From contig ML133388.1 of NCBI GenBank assembly GCA_003864495.1, positions 248,738-312,737 of the forward strand: a stretch of 64,000 nt of DNA, read 5' to 3'. The notes below the pieces were generated by a model. It ran no database searches. It was not told the DNA's origin and saw only the letters and a program-made list of their open reading frames with translations. This document shows, one piece after another, positions 1 to 13,300 of this stretch. Each line of letters starts with the position of its first letter. Position 1 is the first letter of the stretch. The DNA is from Nemopilema nomurai (taxonomy: Eukaryota; Cnidaria; Scyphozoa; Rhizostomeae; Rhizostomatidae). Both the position numbers and the translations under genes were made by a program.

Positions 1-1330
1 TATGGACCATTAACAGAATGTAGAGAGTTTAATTTAGAACTAGAAGCAGCATTAGGCACTTCAGAACTTTATTATAAGCAACAAATTGCTCTTTTGGAAT
101 AAAGCCTTTCATAGCCTCAGGTGCTCTATCAAAGTTCTTTTGCACAGAATTTTTTCAGGATTTTTGTTTAGAATGAAATTTTAATGCATCCTGAGCTTTG
201 TATTTATCAGTGAATAATATCCAGTGCGAGTAATGTTTTAGTTTGACAATTGGCTCCTTCACCATTAAGACCATTGTGTAGCAGAGTGTAAGGTTAAGAT
301 CTCAAAACAGGTAGAAGGAGGCTTTTTAGAAGACTAGAGTACAGGTTTATCTTTTAAATTGCTAATTATTTATATTATTAAATTGCTAATTATTTAAGCA
401 AATATTGAGTTTGTGAGGGTACACAAGCCAGCCAGCTAGTGAGTTGGACTTGATTGATTCCAGGACAAGTTCCAAAAATAGAATGGAACAGCTTCAAGGC
501 GTCAATCCCATGTGATGAAGTTCTTGCAAATATATTAGGCCTTGTCTCCCTATGCCAAGGAGAACTTACAAGGAGAAATGGGCTAACCAAGAGGCTTACT
601 AGGGAGAAGACGTAAAAGGAAATGTGAATGTTTATCACTTTCTTCTAGTGAAATTCAGTAAGAATTAAAAGGAAAATTCACAAAATTAACACATTATTTT
701 ATAAATGCTGTCTAATCATAATATGAACAACACCATAAATTCAATCCAGATATTCAAGCTCTAGTTATGAAGATAAGCCAAACATGTTACTATGTAGTTT
801 CCAGCTCTCTATTCAGGCACTGTAATTGCTATCCAGGTCAATATCTAGTTCCACTTGGCAACGTTCACAAACCATCCATGCCTTTTTTCAAAGAATTGAC
901 AATAATGTTCCTTTTCCATAGACACATTAAAAACAAGATGGAGGTCTTCCCTTCCAGCTACGAGGGACAAATATAATTTCAGTTTGTTTAGGTATTTGAA
1001 ACATGTATTTTTTAAAAAAGTTAGCTTTGCTGCTCCTTGTTATTGTAATGTCTTTTCAAGAGTTACAGCATGTCTTTTTATTTTTAACATTTGCGAATTT
1101 ATGTTTCCTAACACATGTGTATTTTGAAACTGAGATTTTGAGAGGAGAATTCTATTGCACAGCGAAAAAGCTACATTAAAGTTCCAACATATTATAAGTA
1201 TTGAACATTGTAGCTAATGCCCATTGCTTTAGTAGTTACTCCAACGTACTCATTGTTAAAATTGATTTCATCTATCCCTCTGTTGGTAATTTATTGACAA
1301 AGGCTCTAATTTCATTCAAAGCTTTCTCAG
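1..1330. other. Left edge, probably intron or upstream sequence of the OSBP-like gene
   Basis: No exon is recognisable here. The first 102 bases are open in frame 1 for 33 codons and then hit a TAA; the short peptide has no match I know and may be the tail of a repeat-derived reading frame. The rest is AT-rich with no long open frame. The next exon begins with a single base completing a codon, so at least one upstream OSBP exon must exist, either here unrecognised or left of the window. Confidence 0.4.
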
Positions 1331-4300
1331 GTCTACAATTGGCAAAGACCTAACTCGCATAACAATGCCAGTTCATTTCAACGAGCCCATGTCTTTTCTG
1401 CAGGTTTGATTTTGTCTTACTGCCATTGATTTAACCTTGCTATTTACGAACATATTTTTGTCATTTCAACATGGTAATTTTGTTGCTAGTTAGATCCACT
1501 TCCAGAGTATGAGGTCATGGTGCCAGATATAGCCTGAAATTGTAAGAGTAACGAAGCATGGCCCGAGGAACTTGTAGCCATATTCAGTAAACCTTGATCC
1601 ACAGAAAGCAGTCTTGCGCTGCCGGAACCCTCTTCTCTTGGAGGTTGTTACTTATCCGGCTTGTAGGCGGCTTAAAAGTCTTCTTTCAAGAGAAAGCCGA
1701 GCGGATATTAAATTGAGAAGGGCAAACCGTTTTGAAGTGTATTAGTCGCTTGTTTGTATGCTTTTATAAACTCGTTTCAGAGGCTCACTGAAGATCTGGA
1801 ATATGCTGACATTCTGAATAAAGCATCTGGTGAGTTAAATCATTTATGAAGCATCTTCCTTTTGATGTTGTTTTCCCATGAAATATCCATTTTTTAATCG
1901 TTTAAGCACATCGAAGTATTGGCGGCGCCTTGATTCGATTTGCTTCATAGATTCTTTTAGAGCCTATCAGTGCAGAAAAACATCCTCAAAAATTCCTTTT
2001 TCATCCGCGAAAATGTTTGTGACATTAGGATTGGGTAGTGGAGGCCCTCTGCTTCTGTATTATTGATGCAAGCGCAGAGTGAAGAGTGGACACCGCCATT
2101 TGACGGCGAAGATGGAGTCAATCGTATCTGTCACCCTGAACACGAGGCGGACTGTTTGAATGACATTTTCAATTGGAGAGTTAGAAAACTGTTGGTCTTA
2201 CGCATTTACCTAGAGGTTAATCAATGTTAGCTTTTTATATTCCGTCCACTACAGATTGATTTAGTGTCGGACTCCCCTAAAAGCACCGTTTTGGCTTTGT
2301 TGATGGCTGTTCGCAGGCCGTATACTGTCCGTATAGCACAATTTTAGCTTCCATTATGAATGACCTGAGATTCTGAAGCGCTGATTTCTTAAGGGCAGCT
2401 TTATGTTAATTTTTTCAAAAGAATTATTACACTGCGTGCCTAATTTTCTATCCTTAATGCCATTGATTCCTTGCCATCTTTCGCTCCAAACAGATTGCGA
2501 CACAACGATCGAAAGGTTGGCATACGTAGCTGCGTTTGCGTCCTCCGTCTACGCCAACGTACCGGGAAGGTAAGTGAATCCAACTTAAGCAACGGTTTCA
2601 CGTTTCTATTAGCAGCTGCGATTGATGGGAAAAGTCTCTCTGATTTGATCTACATTGCTGCATACAGCTTAAAATGCCTGCCACAATTGTTGGAACACTT
2701 ACGACAATTCTATGACTTGCGTACATTCATCCCCCTCCTCCCTACAAACAATGTAGAAGGAGCGTGTCTATCACCTGATTTAACTGTCAGTCAAATGATA
2801 TCCACGTTGCCAGATATAAGTAGCGTTTACATCAAAAGCGAGAGGCGATGAAATACGCACCCTACTATTTATAAACATAACAAGTCACGTGGTTGCCGTT
2901 TGACTGGATTTCTTGGTTGCACGTCCTAGGCGAAAGTCGCAGAAATAGCCAAACATATTTCTAAGTTTGCGAAAACGAGGCTGTAATGAGGCCTCGATGC
3001 TCATATCACCATTCATTTAAAACTTTATGATATCCCATTCTGCAGCTTAGTCGATTAACTGAAAAGGTTTATTAAGGGCCTACCTCCCACGCCGAATCAT
3101 GGCTATTTTGATAAATGTTTCCAACATTGAAGTTAGCTTATTTACAAAGGTTATCGTGGCTTGTTGTTTTGGTCTCCCGTAGAAAACATTTAGTATAAGG
3201 TTTGTGCGTTTTTGAAACTTGATTAGAAATAGTTAATAAGAATGTGGTATTTCTATAAGCTCTTATAAGTGGAAGTTAGAAAAACAGCTAATTTGATTTA
3301 TTTATGAACATTTAAAATGAGTTTGGGTTTTAAAATGTTTACAAACTCTTTAATCAATTGAAAATTCACGGCAAGAGGAAGAGAAACAAGGTTGTGAATT
3401 ATACCAAATGGAAATGAATTCGAGTTCGGATCTTGAGGGCAGTCGGTTCTTGAATGCTTGAGTTACGAAGCGTTGGCATGGACATCAACTTGGTATTAGC
3501 CCAGATAGTGAACTTACAAGTATTTCCACGCAGAGTGGTAAGCCATTTTTAGCGCCCAACGCTGAGATAAACGTGGAAGAGTCTCTAATAGCAATTTGAA
3601 ACTGGCGTCAATTTTGATGTATCGTTCATTACAAGCGTCGTTGCTCATCAGCCAAGCATCTGGTCAGAGCGAATTAATTGTTACTCATTTTTTAGATTCT
3701 GGAAACCGTTCAACCCACTTCTTGCAGAAACATTCGAGTTCATAAGCAAAGAGTACGGCTACGCTGTTATCTGCGAACAGGTATCCCATCATCCCCCTGT
3801 AAGTGCTTTGCACGCCGAGTCGGACAAGTGGACGTTTTGGGAGGAATACCAGCTGGACACAAGGTTCAGAGGCATGGTAAGCTTGCCAACTGTGTTGTTC
3901 CTGTTGTTTTCCACTCTTCAACAATGGTGTCTCTCATGAATACGCTGTTGAACAGTTTTTGCGGCATAGAATTTGAAAGTGGCTGTAGAAAAGCAGACCT
4001 TCAACAATCCAGAGTTGTTTACTGGGACTTGAAAATGAAAATGAAAGTAAAATGGAAACAGATGAAAAAATTCTGTAAGCGGTGAATGAGGTTATAGTCA
4101 GTCAACGGGACATGTGCTAATGCACTCTCTATCAAGACATGTTTATGCAAACTTGCGTCAGCAGCAGAGCTCTTCTTGCAAACTTGCCAAGCGTATTGTA
4201 CGATGCTTGGTCAACAAAAACGCTTTTTTCTTGGATGCTATTGTTATTTTTGGCTGAAAGTAAAGTAAAACTAAGTGCCATCAAAGCTTCATGTGTTATT

Positions 4301-7300
4301 GACGTTAATGAAAGGAAGCCAGTGGACAAAGTTATGTTTTTCGTACAATGAGCAAGTCATGAATAATGGATAATGTTTATAAAACCAATGCATTTTTTGG
4401 ATAATAACTGACCATGAGTGAGTGCCTCCAATTTCTTTGAAGCAAGAGCGTCGTGTCTTTGCGAATTCTTTTCACGAAATGGCGAAGGCTTCTTAGGTAC
4501 ACAGATAGTTGTATCAATGAATAAATTAAGCCCTTGTTACCTCTTGAAGCCCTAATTGGTTTGCGCGAATAAAGTAAATTTAAAGCTGCGAAGGTAGCGC
4601 ATCTATGCTACAGTTTCTAATGTAAACATGCGCCAAAAGCATAGCTGTGCATTGCTTCTTAGATTTGTGGCTTTAAGATAAAGTATCGTTTAAAAAACCA
4701 TATTTGTTTCTCGCGACTTTCTGGTCCAAGTCATATATTGCCATCGTTTTAGTATGTCAAGATCGTTCCAACTGGAACTGTACATTTGACATTCAAAAAA
4801 GACAACGCGCATTATTCTTGGAAGAAGCCGGAAACAAGGATTCATAACATCGTGATTGGAACGCTCTGGGTTGACCACGTAAGTCGCCATATTTTAAGTT
4901 CAGGTTATGCTCTAATAGTATTTGGAAAGGGGACCTCTTTAGACTGGAAGGAGAGAATTGCCTTATAAAGAGCTGATAGAGGTCTCTATGACGTGTTTCT
5001 TGCTAGTCTAAAATCTAGGGGTTGCCTGTTGGGTCACGGACACCTTACCAGAAGTAAAAAAGCGTGCTCTAGAGAAGTTTTTTTAATCCATCATAATTAA
5101 TTTTTGAAAAAGCTCCAGTTTCTTTCAACTGTTAAATCTTCGATTATCCATACAGTCCTTTTCTTAAAATCGGCTTAAAATGCATTAAATAGCAAATATT
5201 TTCACGGATAGTGATTGGGCTGTGCATGATTTTCTGCGTGTAAAGTGCGAAATGTTTGCTGCGAAATAAAGACATTTGAAGACGCTTAGCTGCCTTTTGG
5301 ATGAAGATCTAGTCACAGGGATTTACTCCAGCTGTGAAAAATAGTTAGTCATTTTACAAATTGGACAGTTTGGCATACGAAAGGGACTTCGCACCTGCAT
5401 AAGATTAGCAATCACCACAACGTTCGTTTCAGGTTATGTTTTACAGTAATCCTTTTGCACGGGTTTTCTTCTGGGTTACACTTGTTTGTTCTATGATTTT
5501 AGATTTTTACACGTATTCTGTCTGTTCATTATCTCAGGAGGGATTATCAGAAATCGTGAGCCATAATACAGGAGAAAAGGCGACCGTTCGATTTACACCG
5601 TATAGAAAGTCACACAGCTACAAGAAGTTAACAGGTATGAACAGGGCTTACTTGAGCACGTGACATCGAACGAAAACTGTATAGCAGACCGATTTGTATA
5701 AAAATCTCAACTCCTTTGCCACCATCGAAAGGGCTTGAATTTAGTATTGTTCTCGAAAAATTTTTGGTCAGAGTGATTTATCATAAGCGTCTTGGAACTT
5801 AACGTCGAAATAAATTTTTTGCTTACGTTGAGGAAGCGGAACTGCCCGTTATGCTTGTCGACTTATAGATTTCCTTGTTTCCCTGTGCAGGTGAAGTTAA
5901 AGACAAAAACAACGTCGCGCAGTTTACCTTGGAAGGAGCATGGGACGAGGGGCTTATTGCTAAGCCAACAGAAGGTGTGTCCAGTTTTGAGCCTAGTAAA
6001 CCTTTTTATTTCATAGCTGAAAAGAATTGGACGCGAGGGTATCGATCCATTGTAATAGCAGTGCTGTTAGTCCTTGCGTGAGATTTTCATCTCTTCACAA
6101 CGCACCCACAAAATTGAAAAAAGTCTCCTTATATAGTTTTCTTCTTAGCAGCGAAATTGCACTGTATATATCACTGTAGGATAACAGCGTGTCTGTCAGC
6201 TATTGCCTATTGACGCAGAACTATTGTTGTTGAAGGGAAACATCCTTTTGGCCAGGGTCGTTTTTTGTGAGATTCTGGACCGTTGGAAATATTTGACAGA
6301 CTATTTTTGAGGACCCGGCATAACAACAACTTTGGCACCGCGTGCAGCACAGATTTTCTCAGATGAGCCATCTATGAACTCGAAAAAGGAGGCTCTTTGG
6401 GCGCTCGCCAAGCGTAAAGGCAATTTCGTGGCTGAGTAGGCGAACAATGTCTTTAAGCTTGGGAAGTACTCAGGTGGCTAGGATATAGGGGTGCCGAAAT
6501 GTTCAGAGGGATGACGCCTTCATTAAGAGGTGGACTGGAGGGCATTGGCTCGCGGCCGATGACAACCTTTGCCTGGGAACACGACGAGTGGGTGGATGTT
6601 TAAGAGCTCACTTAAGCTGCCCCTAGGAATTTTTTCGTGAAGTTGGCGCAGATGTATTGAGATTTTCATTTACTTTCTCACAACTGTGGATACTGAAGTA
6701 TTGTCGGAAAGCCACTTCACAGTTCAGGAAGCAGAGAAAAGTCACAATTCTCCTCTTTGTTTTACGAAATTCTAATGAATATGTAATGTTGTTTTTCAAT
6801 TATTCCAGGTTGTCAGCTTTCTGAGCTAAAGCTGTGGACAGCCATTTCCAAGCCAGAAGACTCCCACAGGTATCGATGTGTCATGCTTTTAATTTCGACT
6901 ATTCAACAGGTGAAATGGAGACGGGCGTAGTGGTTTGCCACCAATGGCAAGAAGCCAGTCGCCGCTATTTATTCATGTCTGAGTAACGAAGAGTCCGCGT
7001 GTACTGCCGACATATAGCTCTGTAAAGCCTGAAATACACGATCAGTTTTTATCAGTTTTTTGACTGACAGTTTTCAGTTTTTCAAAAACTGATGTCCTTC
7101 ATACACGATCAGTTTTTATCAGTTTTTGACTGACAGTCTTCAGTTTCACGTTTTGATTAGATCGGCTTTTTTACAATGGAGCTTGATCAAGAAACAACTG
7201 CTGTTGTTCTGGCTGCGGCTCTGGTCGTCAAAAAAGGCGAAAATATCGAATAAAGAAAGCAATGTCTGTTTGGGTAAAGCCATGGTTGAGTAGGAGAACT

Positions 7301-10300
7301 AACCTCTGTGTTTACGACACTTTTCTACAAGAGTTAAGATCGGAGGATGAAGGAGAGTATTGAAAATTTCTGAGAATGACGCCTGAAAATTTTGACGAGT
7401 TGTTGGAGCTGATTAAGGTGAACATTTCAAAATACGACACAAATATGCGTGATTCTATCCCTGCAAGTATTCAACTAGCAGCCACTGTAAGGTATTTGGC
7501 AATCTTGCGCAAGGGGATTATAGGGGCGCCAGCTTTAAACAATGGAGTCTACATCAATGAATAGAAATTCCATCAGTCAAAAACTGACGAAGTTGGACGT
7601 GTTCAACTTCTTCAGTCAAAAACTGAAGGTCATTAAAGCATCAGTTTTTATCAGTTTTTGCTAAATACACGATCAGTTTTTGACTGAAGACTGAAAACTG
7701 TCAGTTAAAAACTGATCGTGTATTTCAGGCTTAAGACAACCCGCTTGACTAGTTCTTATTGAAAGGGCAAGTGTCTGACTTGCTCACAATGCCTGCCAAA
7801 ATTGTTGGCACACTTGCGACAATTCTTTGACTCGCGTTCACTCAACCCCCTCTCCCCTTCGAACAATGTTGTCCTGCTGCTAAACGAAGCGTCAATTTTA
7901 CACCAAACTTTTTCCCCAGATTCCCCAGATGCTATACTTTGTTACCAACATTGTTTTCGGGGAGAGGAGGGGGATAAACAACTAGTGGCGTGTCGAAGAA
8001 ATGAAGAATGTAAAAACCAGAGAAAATACTGAGGTGTTTCAAGGACTTTTGGCAGGCATTGCAGCTAGAGTACTTTCTTTAGAAATCCTTTCTTTAGCAT
8101 ATTATTATGCTTTAGAAACTTTTCCTAAAAATATCATTTATTTTTAAAGATCTATCACCCTTTGCATCTGAACAATTTTAAAAAACCCTTCCAGAAAGTT
8201 ACTCAAATTGTTTTCAGAAAATTGATTATACGTGCTAAAAAACGAGCCAGTGCGAGTGCATTGATGGTATGGGAAGCTTCTATGCAAGCAATGCACTGAG
8301 AGAATTGTGGTAGTTAGAAATTTGCTTTGAATTATCAGTGCAACTTGTTAAGTAGAAAAGAAGAAACCCTTTAACCAACACCCATGTCATCTGAATGTGA
8401 CTGAGGCTGTCAGTCAGTTAAACTGCCGAGCAATTAACATGCATGTTCATTTGAAATTGTCACATTGTATCTTCATTCGCTTTTTAGGGTTTATGGATTT
8501 ACAAAGTTTGCTTTTTGTTTGAATGAAGTTGACGAAAGTGAGTTCATGATTGGGCTAGTAAACCGTAACTTAGTGCTTCAATGATTGGAGATAAGCATTC
8601 ACTCACATAATATAATAAGCATTTACTCACATAATATAATAAGCATTTACTCACAACCAGTTAATGTCATATCATATGCTCCGTTTTCATTTTGGCTGTA
8701 GCATGTTTGCTGCAGTTAATGCAATGTTCTTCATTAGGTGATGCTAATTATGGACTTTGTATTTTCCATAATGTTGAATTTGAACATAGTCACAAGAGAG
8801 AGATAGTCTGGAAGCGAACAATGGGCTATTGTTTTTTGCGATTGTACGCGCCTCGAGGTTGAACCAGCAACATCAACAACCCGAAGGTGCACAATCCGGC
8901 TGATTATGGCCGCTAACAAACACGAATCTCTACCTGTCGAGGAACTTGATGATATTTTGTACCTAATTAACGAAGGATTTATGGAATAAGATGAGGATTT
9001 GAATTGTCAGATTGAAGATATTGCCATAGAAGTTACCAGAGACGAAGAAAACCCTGCAGGTTTCGAATGCAACGTCTGTGGGAAGGCCTGCAAGTCACGC
9101 CGCGGACTATCAAGGCACACAAATTCAAAACATCGTCGTGTTACTGCACAGTGCTGCACAAACATCTTCTTCTTCTAACTATTCTGCCGATGAAATAAGT
9201 CGTCAAAAGCTTCATCCACTACAGCTCAAAGCCATCGTATTGAAATGCGCCGAAAAGATCTCTTCAGATGAATGCTTTCCCGCAAGTTTGCGAGAACGAT
9301 TTTCGAAGGAATTATTTATGTTCACAAATGATGATGCTGTTGAATTATGGTCGAAATCGAGTATAGCAAGGCTATGATTTTGTATATTCACTCATTTAAT
9401 AATGCTAGATCTGGGACTGGGAGGTTGGCAGCTTCTTAAATCATAAAACTTGCTAGCAAAGGTTTTAAGTGACAGTCCGAGAGCAAAAGTTGTCAGCACG
9501 AATGTGCGAATTCTATATTTAATGATTACCTACTTAACCAAACATTTTTGAGACAATTTTATTTCCAAACAAATTCCTGGACGTCAGTCTTTATTAAGTC
9601 TCCCACATTGCTAATGGGCTTCCGGAATGACCCAGACAAAAAGAAAAAAGGGCGGGCAAAAGAAAAAGGCACGCAAGGCTTTTTCGCATTTTTAAAGTGA
9701 AATGCAAATTAACAAATTTTAACCACACCAGGGGAAAAAGCTGGTGCACACCAGAAATTGTTGGTGCACAACGGCACACCAGGCTTTTTGCTCGTGCACA
9801 CCTGAGATCTCGTCGAAAAGTGCCATACTCTGCAGACCAGGGCAATTTTAAGGATTTTTAAGTGGTGGGACATCTTTCTAAAGGGCCCACACTTATGTAA
9901 CGAAACTAGGAGCATAAGAGAGAGAGACGCTATTCCGATGTTGTCTATATTCATTCAACAGCAAGACAATAGCAACAGTAAGCAAGACAACGCACACACA
10001 TAACATGAACGGAAGATAATTAAGAGAACAATACGAACGTCACAATACATGTTGACAGACAAACACATTGCCATTAGAATGGCGTTAACTGACAACATGA
10101 CTCAACAGCACATGCGACTTTAACATGCAACTGAGATATTACGAAACATATTACACACTAAGCCAACCGTTACACTTTTACACTACCAGAAATGACGTAG
10201 AGAATGACACAGAACTCTTAGGATTGGGGCTTCAGATTGTGCTATATACTGAACTATTTTAGGGTCGAGTATTTTGCCTCCAAGATATGACGCAACCGTA

Positions 10301-13300
10301 AACACTGGTGGCTACTATGCTAAGAATGGGCTCAAAACACGAGACACGACGTGATATACTAATTTTAAGGCAATATTGCAGTCTGAGTAAGGTTGAAAAA
10401 TGCAAGGAAACACTAAGATTTTGGTAAATCGAGCAATGAATCGAGTTAAAAGGTGGATGAATGAGAAATATAGTAATATAAAGATTGCTATCAAAATTGA
10501 TTGAGCCCCAAAACTTGTTACCAACCTTTTGAAACACCGGTTACTTTTATCTCTAAGGGCCACAAAATGGCCGACATTTGGGGCAAATGTAGCATTTTCC
10601 TTTTCAGTGGTGGGGGAACTCGTAGGGCCCGGTGGGGCAATTCCCCTACCACTCAGTATGTTACAAAATGCCCTGCTGCAGACTGGACACAACAGATCAG
10701 AGAGCAAATATCAAAAGCTTTGAGCAGTTATAGATAAAGAAAACATAAATATTAGGTACAAATCCAAAGCTGATCCTCGGAGAAGTGTCTTTCACAAATA
10801 TATATTTTGTTTGTATCAATTTGACGCTGGAGGTTCTGATCAATGATCTTTAGTGACAACGTTAGTCCTTCTTCGTCGATATTTTAAATAAATCAATATT
10901 TGGAGTGACTCCACCAGCCTGAACGCCTATTAGCTAACCACTCTTGAAAACTAGCGTTGGTTTTTTGCGACCCAGTAATACATTTTTCATCATGATTTTA
11001 AATGAGTCCAGTACCAGCATCAGTGGTCTAGCCATCCTGGATGCCACAATTTTACCAGTGTCTGGACGACGAAACCCAAAGGCTCATTTTCGAAGGAACC
11101 ATAATAAAATCATCTGCTGTCAACAGTCGCTTATCCTCGTTGCCATTGCAATATTTTACGAAAGGAAGTTAATGCGACTGAACTGCAAATTGTCTACTCG
11201 TGAACGGACCTTATAATAAACATATGAACAACAAGGCATTGACTTATGGTTCAAAGGCCAATACAAAACGAAACAAAAATACATAAAATCTCAGAAAATT
11301 ACATTTACAACAAATTTCATAAATGTTTTAAAACATGGAAGGAATACCACGAAGGCTTCTCCCAAAACAGATCTCATAACATTTTAGTTGGGCAGTGGCG
11401 AAAATATCGGGCAAAATCTTATGAACACCCCCGCAAAGAAAAATGCTAAGTTACTCCCCTGCGTTAATCAATTCACTTCTCCATTTCTTGTTGGTTTCGC
11501 TATTTGGCAAAGGAATCTTAAAAATACTAAGCCCTTTATTTCTTCTTGATGTTGAACATCCAAAGATCGAACAATTTGCTTCAGGCATTTGGAAAAACGG
11601 CGAACATACTCGGAAGGCAATTAAAATCATACACCATACACCACAAAACAACGCGACGCACAAAACGTGTGCACCTTGGGAGGTCCGGGCACTAGGAAAA
11701 TCTTTATCAAAGAGCTAGAACAATAGCGCATTGTTCGCTTCCAGACTATCTCTCTCTTATGACTATGATTTGAATGATGTCTTAAGCATAACACTAGCAT
11801 TAATTTGTAGTGGTTAAAAGGAAGTTTATGAAATAACTACTTTCTGGTATTTTCAGATAACAGGCAATTGATAAAAATATACTTTAGTGTTATGGACTTT
11901 GAAATGTTTCTAAATTTCGTTTGAGGACACATTTTCTGTTTTATCTAACCTTTTCTTTGGACTCTCCTATCTAACTAGAAGCTAGGCCTTGTTCAACATG
12001 TTTTCTTGGTCAAACTGGGTTTTAGCTTAAATGCATATTCTTCCTGGTTTGCCCTCGTTACAAGACCAAATTGATTTCGCATTGCAGGTATAAACTGCCC
12101 CACTGATAGCAGAAGGAGACCCGATCAACGACTGTTGGAGTATGCAAAGGTAAGAGAATTCTAAATCCCTGCAATTTCCAATTTAATGCCCCGTTTGGCA
12201 TTGATAGTTCAGGTGCAGTTCATGCAACCTTTGGCAGCGATATCGCCTGGCATGGTTTTGTAGGAGCTCTTAAGTGTTTCTAGGCCTGAACAACAGACGT
12301 ATGTGGATTGTCTTTTCTTTTGGTTGGAACCTCGATGAAACACATCAAATGAAGTGCTTATATGATACAAATTTCACGTCCAGTCTAGTGAAACAGAAGA
12401 CTTGGGATAATTGAATAGACATATGAACAAAGCTTTTACGTATGTTATAATGACGCATCTGCCAAAACGAACACGTGAAACAATTATTGATATTGTGAAC
12501 CCCTGTAGTTGTAACATTGATGATTTGACCTATAATACACAACGATAGTTGTGAAATGCAAGAATACGATATAGTGTACATTCAGGCTCTAGACTGTTAT
12601 CTTAGAGAGAGATACTTGGGCATTGTAATTGAAAGAGTTACACTTCGCTGTACTGTCGTCCAACGGGTTTTGCTATTTCTATGATCTCTGTGTTTTGAAG
12701 TCCTTCTAATCCAATCGCAAAAAGCAGTGATTTTTCAAGAGTTGGAAGCAAGACCATACCTCCACTGAAGACTGCTTTACCAACATCGTATGTATTTCCC
12801 AGGTAGAAGAAGCTGCTTCTGAGAAGCATCGACTCGAGGAGAAGCAAAGGCACGCCAGGAAAGCACGTGAGCATAAAAAAGAAACCTGGAAGCCAAGGTA
12901 TTGAAACTAGTATTTCTAGCTGTTGTGTCGATGGTAGTGGCTTCCTCGTTTTGGCATTTTGTCCTTAAACTGCTAGTTTGACAGCTGGTCAAATCGTATT
13001 TCCTAGTTCATACCTGCTTTTAATGCTCCCAAAAAGTGGCACCCTTTAAAATTGTTTATGTTAACAGGTACAATGACGATTTTAACTTGGAAAGGGACTT
13101 AAAATTTCTATTTGGTCCTCTATTTCCTATTTGTAATGTTTCTGTTCTTAAAGATTATCAAGGTTTCTAAGGTCTTGTGCATTTCTAAAGTTTAGTAGGA
13201 AGGTCTGAAACGAAAGCTAGAAAGCGATCTCAAAAATGTCAATAGGAGAAATAAGAAAGGCTTAGTTGATTGTGACTGGATTTGACGGTCAAATATTGGA

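Noticed and set aside
8585..8660. CRISPR-like repeat spacing at 24-bp tandem repeats
   Set aside because: The units are head-to-tail with no spacers, and this is eukaryotic DNA; it is a simple tandem repeat.
10315..10707. 130-codon minus-strand frame with hydrophobic stretches
   Set aside because: It lies inside the 3-kb TIR element, overlaps other open frames on both strands and lacks a family motif.
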